Shown: piece after piece, positions 21,171 through 30,356 of the stretch
Position numbering within the stretch: the first letter of the stretch is position 1
Layout of the letters: the number at the start of each line of letters is the position of its first letter
Origin: Thiobacillus sp.
GTDB lineage: Bacteria > Pseudomonadota > Gammaproteobacteria > Burkholderiales > Thiobacillaceae
NCBI GenBank assembly: GCA_020057245.1
Contig: JAGVGD010000141.1
Coordinates: 1 to 64,000 of the forward strand
Reading direction: 5' to 3'
DNA: 64,000 nt
Program-made: the position numbers and the translations under genes
The notes under the pieces: generated by a model
The model's input: only the letters and a program-made list of their open reading frames with translations
Database searches by the model: none
Told to the model about the DNA's origin: nothing

Positions 21171-21191
21171 GATACCATCAAAAATACCATC
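21171..21191. repeat. candidate integrase arm-type sites, distal end
   Basis: GATACCATC and AATACCATC in tandem. Confidence 0.5.
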
Positions 21192-21268
21192 GTCGACACG
21201 AGTTGGGTAAGAAGCAGCGCGCGACTCTTTCGCCGAACGATTCTGACAGAAACCCCGCCAGGACGATA

Positions 21269-21595
21269 TCAAAACGCACGGTTCATATCATCGCCCCAGC
21301 CAATCGCATCCAACGTCGCCAGGACGTGCTGCGGGTGTTGCAGCATGGCGGCTGCGAGTTGGGCGGTCTGCAGAGAGGTGGTGCACAGGTACGGGCCGGG
21401 ACTTGCCAGCGCGCGGTCGCCGGCACGCGCCACGGTCTTGAACCAGGCGGACTTTGGCAGGCGACGGCCTGCGGCAGTGCAACGCATGCAGATACCGATC
21501 ACGCCATGCGTACTGTTGTCGTTGCTGCTGGCGCTGAATGTCAGTCCGATTTCATTCGGTTGGGTAGGCAGTTTGCAGGCGGGGCAGCGTCGCAT
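21269..21595 (-). CDS. zinc-ribbon hypothetical protein
   Basis: MRRCPACKLPT...GICMRC, two CxxC pairs. Confidence 0.5.
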   Translation of the reverse strand: MRRCPACKLPTQPNEIGLTFSASSNDNSTHGVIGICMRCTAAGRRLPKSAWFKTVARAGDRALASPGPYLCTTSLQTAQLAAAMLQHPQHVLATLDAIGWGDDMNRAF

Positions 21596-21610
21596 GATCG
21601 GTTCATCTCA

Positions 21611-21638
21611 TAAAGAAAACCCGCCACAAGGGCGGGTT
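21611..21638 (-). terminator. rho-independent terminator
   Basis: AACCCGCC/GGCGGGTT stem followed by TTCTTTA on the minus strand. Confidence 0.65.
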
Positions 21639-21823
21639 CTCAAGGTGCACTGCGTCACTGCTTTGTGTTGAGCGAGCATCGGGGGGTGCGCCATACCAGG
21701 TCTATCGCCCTGGTCCCGTGTCCTGCCATAACAGGTAAGCCGAAGCCCACCAAGGAAAGGAACTCGACGCCGCCAGCTTATGGCTGGACTGTCTCAGAAG
21801 GCGGCGCATGCCCGAGTATTCGT

Positions 21824-23644
21824 TTAAGTGGTGGCGTCTTTGATCGCAGCGAAGCTGGCCGCGCGACGGATCGCGATATCCATGTCAAGCAGGGCAATCA
21901 CACGCGTGCCACCGGAGGTTCCATTCGTGATCTTGTCCACCAGGATATCGAGCCCGCCCCACTGGCCAATCAGCACATCGGCCCAGTTACCAAAAATCAT
22001 CGCGCTGCACACCGCGCCGGAGGTGCTCTTGACCAGATTGCTCGGCACATTGTTGGAAGCCGCGGAACGGTAGCCGTTAAGTATTCCGTGGCCGGACGTG
22101 TCGCGCGCTTCGTCGGACCAGATGAAGCCCGCGCCGGCATCGCCGCTGACCTTGGTGGTGCCCTTCAACTTACGACGCACCTTGTTGTTGGTCATGTATG
22201 CAAGGGCGCCATCGTCGGCATTGGCGTTGGCAATCGCCTCTTCCAGTTGCAGCACGTGATCCCAGGTGATTGCGCCGCCGTTGGTGCCGATCGCCACGGA
22301 ACCGATGCCGCTCGCGTTCAGAATGCCGAGCGGGTCATTGCTGAGGCCGCTGCCGGCGATGGCAACACGATCCATTTCCACCCCGATGATGCCGGCCAAG
22401 TCAGCGCGCACGATGCTTTCGATATCGGGCGTTGCCTGAAGCAGCATGCGGCGGGTGAAGTCTGTGAATGCGCCCACGGTCTTGGGGGTGAGCGGAACCT
22501 GGCCAAACGTCTGCGCCGATTCGGTTGGCGCACCACCCTCAGCGACCCAGAATGCGGATGCAGCGCCGGACTGTGAGGGGATGGAAACATTGCCGACCAG
22601 ATCGCCAATGGTCGTGGCCCCCAGGTTGATCACATGACTGCGATTCCGCAACAGCGTGATGAAGCTATCGGCATGGAGTTCCGTTGCAACCAGGTTGCCG
22701 CCATAAGCCGGCGTGCCTGCCACCAGGTCGCGACGGCCGCGCGACTGGTATCGCAGAATTTCTCCGGGGACATATATGCCCTGGGGTTCCCGGCCCAGTT
22801 TCTGCGCCAGGGCGCGGGAGGCTTCCATCTCGAAGCCGGCCTCGCGGCGGGCATAGTTCGGGTCCATCTGCGCCAGGATCGCTTTCACGAAACTGAACTG
22901 CTCGACCTCGCGGCGGCTCAGGCCCAGCTCGGGCGACTCGGCGGGACGCAAGGTGTCGTTGCCAGGGATGCGGGACATTGCAATCGTGCGGAAGGCGTCG
23001 ATGCTTGTGCCGTCCGAGATAGCGCGGTTCGCCTCGTTCCGAAGATTGTGCTGCTGCCCGATGGCAACGATTTCCTGCACGCGCTCGCGCTCGTCGAGCG
23101 CAGCCTGGTTGGATGAGCGGCGCTGGCTGCGGCTCAGGTTGTCGTTATCTGTAACGGTAATGTCATTCATGTTTTTTCCTTTCGGGGAATGAGTCAGGGA
23201 GCGATAGAAACCAGCCCCAGGGTCGGCCGGAACCGAAACCACTGAACACTCATAGGGTCGCCAAGCGAAACGCGCCGTGCGACCGGTTTCTGAAATGATT
23301 TGGAGAAGTTCATAGCCGACGCTGAGGTTACGGACGATGCCGGCCTTCACGTCTGCGAGGATCTCTTTGGCCTGCGTGCTTGCCCCAAAACGGGCGAGGC
23401 CTTTGAGTTTGCCGCCTTCTGCGCGTACCTGCTCGATCACACCGACATTCAACTGGGTGCGATCATGCTGGACGATCAAGGGCAGTGGGGCCCTGGTAAG
23501 GTCAACGTCCTTCGGATTGCAGCTGAGCACCTCGATGAAGTTGCCGCGCTCCACAGGTGCCTCGGTCGTCAGGACGCACGGGATCAAGTCGCCATCCGCC
23601 TCGGCGGCGCGCAGCTCGATCTCGCGAAATTGCAATTTAGGCAT
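21824..23644 (-). CDS. fused HK97-family prohead protease / major capsid protein
   Basis: N-terminal protease region (LPLIVQHDRTQLNVGVIE; AGIVRNLSVGYELLQI) continuous with a capsid region (RGRRDLVAGTPAYGGNLVATEL...FWVAEGGAPTESAQTFGQVPLTPKTVGAFTDFTRRML...); start MPKLQFREIELRA at 23644. Confidence 0.92.
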   Translation of the reverse strand: MPKLQFREIELRAAEADGDLIPCVLTTEAPVERGNFIEVLSCNPKDVDLTRAPLPLIVQHDRTQLNVGVIEQVRAEGGKLKGLARFGASTQAKEILADVKAGIVRNLSVGYELLQIISETGRTARFAWRPYECSVVSVPADPGAGFYRSLTHSPKGKNMNDITVTDNDNLSRSQRRSSNQAALDERERVQEIVAIGQQHNLRNEANRAISDGTSIDAFRTIAMSRIPGNDTLRPAESPELGLSRREVEQFSFVKAILAQMDPNYARREAGFEMEASRALAQKLGREPQGIYVPGEILRYQSRGRRDLVAGTPAYGGNLVATELHADSFITLLRNRSHVINLGATTIGDLVGNVSIPSQSGAASAFWVAEGGAPTESAQTFGQVPLTPKTVGAFTDFTRRMLLQATPDIESIVRADLAGIIGVEMDRVAIAGSGLSNDPLGILNASGIGSVAIGTNGGAITWDHVLQLEEAIANANADDGALAYMTNNKVRRKLKGTTKVSGDAGAGFIWSDEARDTSGHGILNGYRSAASNNVPSNLVKSTSGAVCSAMIFGNWADVLIGQWGGLDILVDKITNGTSGGTRVIALLDMDIAIRRAASFAAIKDATT

Positions 23645-23958
23645 TGGATGCCCTCCATTCACGGCCGGCCCAATAGAAAACGCGGGTGCCGGCCATTGAA
23701 AAACTCTGCTCGAAAGCAGCGCCTCTCGCTCTGACCAGCACCCGCGCATCGAGGATGCTCCCGCTTTCGGATTCCCCGCAGCCCACCAGGCAAGCGCGAA
23801 GCGATTGGACCTTGGCTGACGGTTCTCGACGAAAGCTCGAACGTGTTTGGCTCATGGCAGTGAAACCACAATCCAGATTGAATTTTGGTGGGCGAAGGCG
23901 ATCATTTGTAGGCAAAAAATGTTCGCGGGCCACTGACGGTCCAGCATCCGTAATGGCC

Positions 23959-24360
23959 TCAGTGGTGAGGCGTATTGCTGACGGAGTGGAGTTGCAGACC
24001 CTGTTGCCGGCCGACGCGCAGCAACTCGGACAGGATGTTATCCAGCGCGCAGGCCATGCCGATCAAGGAGGCTTGCACAGCGGCCAACCGCTCGTTGGTA
24101 CCGGCTGGGTTCTCGACTTGCAGCACCTCGTTGGCCTTGGCCAGGCTCTCCCGGTGCAGGTGCAAAGTCAGCACGAGGCTTGCAACAGACTCGGCTGTGA
24201 TGTTGATGGGGGCTGCATGATCGCAGGCGAGGGTGACGCCGAATTGCTCAAGGTTCATGGTGTTTCCTTTCATGGTGACGGGGCCGGGTTTGAATTCCCT
24301 CGGAGGCTGGCCGCCATGGCCACCAAGGGCAGTGCTCGATTTATTCGCTGTCGTCGTCAT
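23959..24360 (-). CDS. hypothetical protein in satellite
   Basis: 133 aa ORF (internal start MNLEQFGVTLACDHAAP possible) between capsid and TerS-like genes. Confidence 0.5.
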   Translation of the reverse strand: MTTTANKSSTALGGHGGQPPREFKPGPVTMKGNTMNLEQFGVTLACDHAAPINITAESVASLVLTLHLHRESLAKANEVLQVENPAGTNERLAAVQASLIGMACALDNILSELLRVGRQQGLQLHSVSNTPHH

Positions 24361-24802
24361 CGCCCTTCGACCAGCCGGCCATTCGCGTCAGCAGCGCCTC
24401 GAATTCCGTCTGCAGCATCGTTTCGCGCGCATCAAGATCACTCGGCAGTTCGCGCGCCAGGCGCGGCACCGCGTCCAGAAATTTCTCGCGCGCCGCCACG
24501 AACGCGGCTTTCATCTTCGGTTCGATCAAGGCAACCGGAACCAGCGTCCCGCGCTTCTCAAGGTTGACCATCTCCTGCGCTTCGGCCTTCGCGCGTGCCA
24601 GGCGGTTTGTGGGGGACTCCGCGCCCGCCTTGTCCAGCTCGCGCGCAATCCGCCATCGGATGCAGTCTGCGGAGTCGTATTCGCTGGGCACCCCAGGCCC
24701 GCCACGCAGCGCGATCGGGAATCCCTGGTCCTGCCATTGGTTGATCGTCTCGCGGGATACCCCGAATAGGCTTGCGATGCTGTCTTGTGATGTGATACGC
24801 AT
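24341..24802 (-). CDS. terminase small subunit, Nu1/TerS-like
   Basis: N-terminal HTH MRITSQDSIASLFGVSRETINQWQDQGFPI plus RLARAKAEAQEMVNLEKRGTLVP, typical Nu1-like arrangement. Confidence 0.75.
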   Translation of the reverse strand: MRITSQDSIASLFGVSRETINQWQDQGFPIALRGGPGVPSEYDSADCIRWRIARELDKAGAESPTNRLARAKAEAQEMVNLEKRGTLVPVALIEPKMKAAFVAAREKFLDAVPRLARELPSDLDARETMLQTEFEALLTRMAGWSKGDDDDSE

Positions 24803-24994
24803 AGTCAGTAAACCCTATGTGGTTGATAAAACTAGAGAATTCCTGCGGTCGTTTCGTGCCGTGTGTAGATGTGCCGGCAAGGACCCGTGAACCATGGGAC
24901 GCCCCATCGCAATCGCATGGCATGCCTGCTCGACATCGATGCGCTTCATTACTTGGAGAGCCCATGCACCCAAGCCACCGGGGTTTTCGGCAAT

Positions 24995-25102
24995 GCGGGT
25001 GATGCGGGTAATGCGTGCGATGTTTCGCCCCATATATATTTTTTGTCTTGAGACTTTTCACACCTTGTATAAAACATGACCCGCTTTACCCGCATCACCC
25101 GC
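24995..25102. repeat. candidate satellite replication origin: inverted 9-bp iteron arrays
   Basis: 24995-25025 GCGGGTGATGCGGGTAATGCGTGCGATGTTT and reverse complement of 25072-25102 GCGGGTGATGCGGGTAAAGCGGGTCATGTTT (27/31 identical), flanking an AT-rich core. Confidence 0.6.
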
Positions 25103-26738
25103 AATTCAAAACGGTCCAGCGCGCGACCTTGGCGTGCCCGGCACTGCCGGACTGCTTGACCTGCATCCCATCTACGATGCGGTCCTGGTGCCTGCGCAGC
25201 CAGTAGCCGAGTCGGCGCGGGTTCGGCTTCTCGCTGCATACCAACTGCAGCGCGTCATAAAGAGCCTCGCGCATGATGGTGTCGAGTTCACCGCCAGCGA
25301 TCATTCCGGCCGCCACCAGCTCGGCCGCGGTCTTGGGTTTATTCTGAAATGCGTCGTGCCATGCGCCGAGCAGCAGCCGCATGCCTTCCATGTCGGGGTC
25401 TTGCTCGCGCAGGCTTTCGGATGCCTTGAGCAGATCGGGCAGGCCCAGCCAGACCAGCGGCCTGCGCACCATGCGGTCCCATTGTTCGAAGCCGCCGAGC
25501 GGGTGTATGCCTTCAATGGCGGGCACGCCTGCAGCCAGATAGGCCAGAGGAATGGTAAGTGCGGCGCGGATCAGTTCGCCACGCCGCGCGAATACATCTT
25601 GCAGGTGGTCGCGTGTGAAGGTTCGCTGCTCGGGCCGCTCCTTGCCGCTGTCCATGCGGATCATGACAACGCGGCGTTTGAGGTCACCGACGATCGACAA
25701 GTTGTTGCCGGTAGCCACCATGAGCGCATGGGTGGGGATCGACAGCATGCCGCTGGCGCCGAGTGGCCGCAGCCTGACAAACTGTTGGGTTGACACCTGG
25801 CAGAGCAGGTCGCCTTTAAGCGGTCGCTCGATGTTGTCCAGGGCAATCACGGGGTCACCAGCCAGCAGCACGCCGGCCAAGCGCTTCTCGGCCTCGGCGT
25901 CGTCATGTCCGAGCGACAACACGCTGGCGCGGCGGCCGGTTGCGATGATGGCGAATGTCTCGGCAATCAGGGTTTTGCCGGTGCCGGGAGTCGGCGCTGT
26001 TACTGCCATCAGAGGGGCTGCGGGGAGCACTCTCCGTAGCAGGCCGGTGATGATGCCGGCAACAACAGCCGCCTTATCTTCATCAGCGACGAACGGGAAT
26101 TCATGCACCAGGTCGAGCAGCACGTCGAGCGCAGCCTGCGCATGGGCACGGGTAGGTTTGGCCGGTGGTGGTGACCAGCCAGGGATCGCCGCGCTGGCTT
26201 GATACAGGCCCGTTTCGCTATCGTGTCCGGGTTCGTGAATCAGGCGGCCGTCGAGCGTAATCGTCGGTGCTTCAATGAAGCCAGACAGCGGTCGCAGCTC
26301 CGGCCAGTTGCCGCGCGCCAGGTAGGCGTCGGCGACACGGCGCGGGCAGTCGCACGGTTTGTAGCCTTCAGAGCGTGCGTCGTAGCGTTCATGGATGGCC
26401 GCAGCGGTCGCCAGCTCGGTCAGGTGCGATCCATCGACCGGATGCAGCACCAATGCACCGCGCGCCCGGTGCACGCCACCGGCCGTTTCCGGCGCGGCAT
26501 AGATGCGCACCAGGCGGCCGGTGTAGCTGAATAGGTTGTCGCACTTCTCCGCGAGCGCCAGACCGGTCTGGTCGAGCACATCGGGCAGGCGGCCCGGATC
26601 GTGTCGGATCACACGGCCGCCTACCGGGTTGAATGTCTCGCCGCCAGACTTGACCAGGTGCAGGCCCTTTTTTCTGCGCGGCTTCTTTTCGGCCAGCTTG
26701 TCGAGCGCAGCCGCGCCGCGATCTTCGAGGTCGCTCAT
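25095..26738 (-). CDS. satellite replication ATPase (helicase/primase-associated)
   Basis: Walker A APTPGTGKTLIAE, Walker B PVIALDNIERPL, ATGNNLSIVGDLKRRVVMIRMDSG; directly downstream of the CHC2 protein gene. Confidence 0.75.
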   Translation of the reverse strand: MSDLEDRGAAALDKLAEKKPRRKKGLHLVKSGGETFNPVGGRVIRHDPGRLPDVLDQTGLALAEKCDNLFSYTGRLVRIYAAPETAGGVHRARGALVLHPVDGSHLTELATAAAIHERYDARSEGYKPCDCPRRVADAYLARGNWPELRPLSGFIEAPTITLDGRLIHEPGHDSETGLYQASAAIPGWSPPPAKPTRAHAQAALDVLLDLVHEFPFVADEDKAAVVAGIITGLLRRVLPAAPLMAVTAPTPGTGKTLIAETFAIIATGRRASVLSLGHDDAEAEKRLAGVLLAGDPVIALDNIERPLKGDLLCQVSTQQFVRLRPLGASGMLSIPTHALMVATGNNLSIVGDLKRRVVMIRMDSGKERPEQRTFTRDHLQDVFARRGELIRAALTIPLAYLAAGVPAIEGIHPLGGFEQWDRMVRRPLVWLGLPDLLKASESLREQDPDMEGMRLLLGAWHDAFQNKPKTAAELVAAGMIAGGELDTIMREALYDALQLVCSEKPNPRRLGYWLRRHQDRIVDGMQVKQSGSAGHAKVARWTVLNCG

Positions 26739-27151
26739 CGGTTGTATTCCTCCGCTGCGGCCTGCAGACGCGATGCCGCCAACTTCAATCGTTCTAGGTC
26801 ATCGCCGACAAGAGGTTTGCCCTTCACCAGTTGCGCCGCAGCCAGCGAAACGATCAGCGTCTCGAAGCTCACGGCGCGTAGGATGTCGGCAGCCGGGAAC
26901 GGTCGGCGCTCTGGCTTGCCGTCAACGATGGCCTTCTCGGGAAACAGCGCGGCCATGTCGAGCCCGATAGCGCCGAGCACTTCACTGATCGAGCATCCGG
27001 CAAAACAATGCGCGAGCACGCGGCCGTCACCCAGCTCCCGCACGGCCAGCGATGCGCGGCGATCCTCATGTGCTGGACAGCGCGCGATCCAGCGACCGTC
27101 TCCGGTGCGCTTGACGCTATCCAGTTGGGCCAACAAGGCTTCGGCGCTCAT
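26735..27151 (-). CDS. CHC2 zinc-finger primase-type protein
   Basis: RWIARCPAHEDRRASLAVRELGDGRVLAHCFAGCS zinc-binding CHC2 motif; overlaps the ATPase gene by 4 nt. Confidence 0.8.
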   Translation of the reverse strand: MSAEALLAQLDSVKRTGDGRWIARCPAHEDRRASLAVRELGDGRVLAHCFAGCSISEVLGAIGLDMAALFPEKAIVDGKPERRPFPAADILRAVSFETLIVSLAAAQLVKGKPLVGDDLERLKLAASRLQAAAEEYNR

Positions 27152-27337
27152 CTAGCCAAGAACCCTTTTACGCAAATTGCGCCTGGCAAGACGACGTGTA
27201 GCCCGGTTTCCTAAAATGGCGGCGATTAGCAAATCGCGCTCGTCGAGCGATTCGGCCATGGCCCACGCGCCATTCGGTAGACGGTTGTTGGGGCTGGGGC
27301 CAGCCTTGCGCGGATTGCGAGTTACCCCCGCTTTCAT
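27152..27337 (-). CDS. small hypothetical protein (61 aa)
   Basis: Basic ORF overlapping the end of the alpA-like gene and abutting the CHC2 gene. Confidence 0.45.
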   Translation of the reverse strand: MKAGVTRNPRKAGPSPNNRLPNGAWAMAESLDERDLLIAAILGNRATRRLARRNLRKRVLG

Positions 27338-27606
27338 TTGTTTTGCCCTGTGTGTGGCAAGGGCATCAGAGCGCTGCCGGCCAATACCGAGCGAAGCTCG
27401 CCCACATTCCAGGCTGTAACCCGAGCACCCAGCTTGCGCGGCGCGGGGAGCGCCCCCGCCTTCACCCGCCGCCAGACAGTTACGTCAGCGCAGGCGAAAA
27501 GCGCCGCCACCACGGGCAGGCGGACATTGGCAGAATCAGGGAGGGAATCGAAGTTGCGCAGTGAGTCCGGGATATTCCGAACGGCGCGCTTTGTAGTGTC
27601 TTTCAT
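27334..27606 (-). CDS. AlpA-family transcriptional regulator
   Basis: VRLPVVAALFACADVTVWRRVKAGALPAPRKLGARVTAWNVGELRSVL, AlpA/MerR-type HTH. Confidence 0.75.
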   Translation of the reverse strand: MKDTTKRAVRNIPDSLRNFDSLPDSANVRLPVVAALFACADVTVWRRVKAGALPAPRKLGARVTAWNVGELRSVLAGSALMPLPHTGQNK

Positions 27607-27683
27607 TGGTCGTACCCCTTGTGAAGTGGTACGACATTCTTACGGCGCTGCTGCTGCTATATCTATACAAATAAGTGGGGTGG

Positions 27684-28289
27684 CTACTTGGACAATTCTA
27701 CGGTCTTCAGATATTCCCTTTGCTGGCGACAGGCGTCTAGGTAATCTTGGAATGCGCCACCGTCGTAATACGTTTGTTTCGCCGTTCCGTCGCCTTTTGG
27801 CAAGGCCTTGCCGGCGTCCTCCAGCAACTTGTTCATAGTGGGTTTGCCGGCCTTTGTGCAGTATTTGGGCAGCGTTTCATGATCGAGAATGAACATGGCC
27901 AGGTTGTGCCGGTAGTCCGATTTTGCCCACATGTCAGCCGCCCGACCTTTACCTGCGTGGGGAATCCTCCCATCACGCAGCACGTAGGCCACCCACGCTT
28001 GCACGGCCTGCGATACACCCTTGTTATGTAGTTCCGCCAAGACGCGATTGGGCATATCGCTCGTGCGCCAGACAGGGTCTGCATCGAAAACGGCTCGATG
28101 GGCTGCTGCCCACAGAAATTGCTCCCGTTCCTCGTCTGAGGCACCCAGCAGCCGATCCGGGAATTCCACCTGCGGGAATATATTCTTTGGGTCTCTCGGA
28201 ATCTCAAGGCTGGCCCTGGTTTCGTTCAGAAACCGGCGCCGCTGCGCCTCATAGTCGTCGTCTTCATCGACGTCGTGATGATCATTCAT
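27684..28289 (-). CDS. hypothetical protein (201 aa)
   Basis: ORF overlapping the RadC-like stop by 4 nt; no domain recognised. Confidence 0.6.
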   Translation of the reverse strand: MNDHHDVDEDDDYEAQRRRFLNETRASLEIPRDPKNIFPQVEFPDRLLGASDEEREQFLWAAAHRAVFDADPVWRTSDMPNRVLAELHNKGVSQAVQAWVAYVLRDGRIPHAGKGRAADMWAKSDYRHNLAMFILDHETLPKYCTKAGKPTMNKLLEDAGKALPKGDGTAKQTYYDGGAFQDYLDACRQQREYLKTVELSK

Positions 28290-28858
28290 GCTTTGCCTCT
28301 TTTGCCCGCCTTTGCAGCCCCTGCCTTGCCTGTTATCTTTTTCGCGCGTGTTGGTTTTGTTTCAGTCGTTTCTTGATCATCGGGCATTCCTAGCCACCCG
28401 CGTTCATAGAAAGAAGCGACCGCTGCAGCCGTGATGATGAAGTGGTCTAACACACGGATATCCACCAGTGCCAGCACCTCGGATAGCCTGTTTGTAAGCC
28501 GGCGGTCGGCGTGGCTGGGTTCCGCGACGCCGCCCGGGTGATTGTGCGCAAGTATCACAGATGCAGCATTGTGAAGTAGTGCCCGTCGAACAACCTCACG
28601 CGGATACACGGTGGTTTGGCTGATCGTGCCGAAGAACATTTTTTCAATGGTGATCACTCGATTACCGGAATCGAGGAACACCACAGCGAAAACTTCCTTG
28701 TCCTCGCCCCCTAGTGCCAGGCGCAAATAATCACGCGTCGTGGTCGTGCCTGTGATGGCATAACTCTCAGTTCTCGCGCGACTTTCCAATATCTTAAGCG
28801 CCCGATAAATCGCCCGATCTTCGCGCGCTTGCGGGGTAGTAGAATGCGCAACAGCCAT
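28286..28858 (-). CDS. RadC-like JAB domain protein
   Basis: RRALLHNAASVILAHNHPGGVAEPSHADRRLTNRLSEVLALVDIRVLDHFII motif. Confidence 0.88.
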   Translation of the reverse strand: MAVAHSTTPQAREDRAIYRALKILESRARTESYAITGTTTTRDYLRLALGGEDKEVFAVVFLDSGNRVITIEKMFFGTISQTTVYPREVVRRALLHNAASVILAHNHPGGVAEPSHADRRLTNRLSEVLALVDIRVLDHFIITAAAVASFYERGWLGMPDDQETTETKPTRAKKITGKAGAAKAGKRGKA

Positions 28859-28941
28859 GGGGGAACCTCCTTTTCAGGTTGCTTTGTGGTCAGGCGGCTT
28901 GGATGCTCCAACATCCCTGCCGCCGCTTTTGCCTGAGTCCG

Positions 28942-30177
28942 TCAGGCGGCGTTTTTTCCGTGTAGTGGCACAACTTCCCCGCCCGCCTCCAGCGCATCAC
29001 ACGTATCCGCCCAGGCCTGCATCATCTTGCGCCGCTCAGGCAAGTGCTCGGATCGGGCATAGGCCGCGATCGTGCTGTCGGTTTCCTTATGATCCAACTG
29101 GCGCTCCATTGCCTCGCGGCTCCATCCCTGCTCGCTCAGGATCGAGCGAGCCGACGCACGGAAGCCATGCACGCACTGGCGCCCCTGATACCCCATCTTG
29201 TTGAGCATTTTGCCGACCGTGTTCTCGCTGATAACAGGCGCATCGGTATAGCCCTTGGCTTTGGGGAATAGATAGGGCGAGTGCCCGGTCAGGTCTTTCA
29301 ATTCGCGCAGCAGCGCCAGCGCTTGGGCTGACAGTGGAACAGTGTGTGCGGGCAGGTGTTTTCCGGTTTTCATGCGCTTGGCTGGGACCTTGAATTCCTT
29401 TGCTTTCAAGTCGATTTCTTCCCACTTGGCGAAGCGGAATTCCTGCGCGCGCACGAATGTCAGCAGGGCGAAGTAAGCCGCGTGCCTGGTCACGGGATCG
29501 TATCCCGTGGCCTCCCTCAAATCGCGTAGGAAAGTGCCGAATTCGCGTCGTTCCGTGATGGCCGGACGGTGACTGACCTCGGGCTTATGCAAGGCGCCGA
29601 TCAGGTGTGCAGCCGGGTTGTCTTCGGCCCGACCGGTGGCGACGGCGTAGCGGAATATCTGCCCGCACACTTCGCGCAGGCGGACGGCGGTATATGCAAT
29701 GCCACGCTGTTCCACCTTGCGTAGCGCCGTCAGTATTTGTGAAGCCTTCACGCTGGCAATAGGCTGGTGTCCTAGCTCGGGGAAGATATAGGCTTCCAGT
29801 TGGGTCATGATTTTGTCGGCGGTGGATTGCGTCCACTTCCGCTTCAGCTTCATGGCGTGCCACTCGCGCGCTACGGCCTCGAATGAATTGGCCATGGCTG
29901 CCATCGCCGCCTGCTTGGTTTCCTTGCGATGCTCGCCGGGGTCGATACCATCCGCCAGCAACTTCCTCGCCTCAGCGTGCTTCTCACGTGCGCGAGCCAG
30001 GCTCACATCAGGGTAAGCGCCAAACGCCAGTGTCTTTTGCTTACCAAGGAAACGGTAGTTGTAGCGCCAATATTTGCCAGTGGAATTCACAAGCAAATAA
30101 AGCCCGATGCTGTCAGCCAGCTTATAGGGCGTGGCTGCAGGCTTGGCTTTCTTGACGGCGATATCAGTCAGCGGCAT
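28942..30177 (-). CDS. tyrosine-type site-specific integrase, P4-like
   Basis: MPLTDIAVKKAKPAATPYKLADSIGLYLLV (DUF4102-like N-terminus) and catalytic RASARSILSEQGWSREAMERQLDHKE; start at 30177. Confidence 0.95.
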   Translation of the reverse strand: MPLTDIAVKKAKPAATPYKLADSIGLYLLVNSTGKYWRYNYRFLGKQKTLAFGAYPDVSLARAREKHAEARKLLADGIDPGEHRKETKQAAMAAMANSFEAVAREWHAMKLKRKWTQSTADKIMTQLEAYIFPELGHQPIASVKASQILTALRKVEQRGIAYTAVRLREVCGQIFRYAVATGRAEDNPAAHLIGALHKPEVSHRPAITERREFGTFLRDLREATGYDPVTRHAAYFALLTFVRAQEFRFAKWEEIDLKAKEFKVPAKRMKTGKHLPAHTVPLSAQALALLRELKDLTGHSPYLFPKAKGYTDAPVISENTVGKMLNKMGYQGRQCVHGFRASARSILSEQGWSREAMERQLDHKETDSTIAAYARSEHLPERRKMMQAWADTCDALEAGGEVVPLHGKNAA

Positions 30178-30194
30178 AGCGAAAACCCCGTTCC

Positions 30195-30254
30195 AATGGT
30201 ATCCAAGTTCGGGTATCTCAGATACCACCATAGATACCATCAATTTGATGGTAT
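30195..30254. repeat. candidate integrase arm-type sites, tRNA-proximal end
   Basis: AATGGTATC, GATACCACC, GATACCATC, GATGGTAT copies in direct and inverted orientation. Confidence 0.5.
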
Positions 30255-30356
30255 TTCAATGCTACGCCATGAAACACAACGACACAACAAAAAACCCGCA
30301 ATCAACGTATTGATGCGGGTTTTTGTTACGTCCTGCCACTTGATGATGTTATATAC

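Noticed and set aside
24558-25061. Minus-strand ORF MKSLKTKNIYGAKHRTHYPHHPHCRK...
   Set aside because: Overlaps the TerS-like gene in another frame and its repetitive N-terminus is just translation of the iteron region.
21269-30243. Complete prophage
   Set aside because: No portal, large terminase, head-tail connector, tail, lysis or classical repressor genes seen; gene content fits a satellite better.
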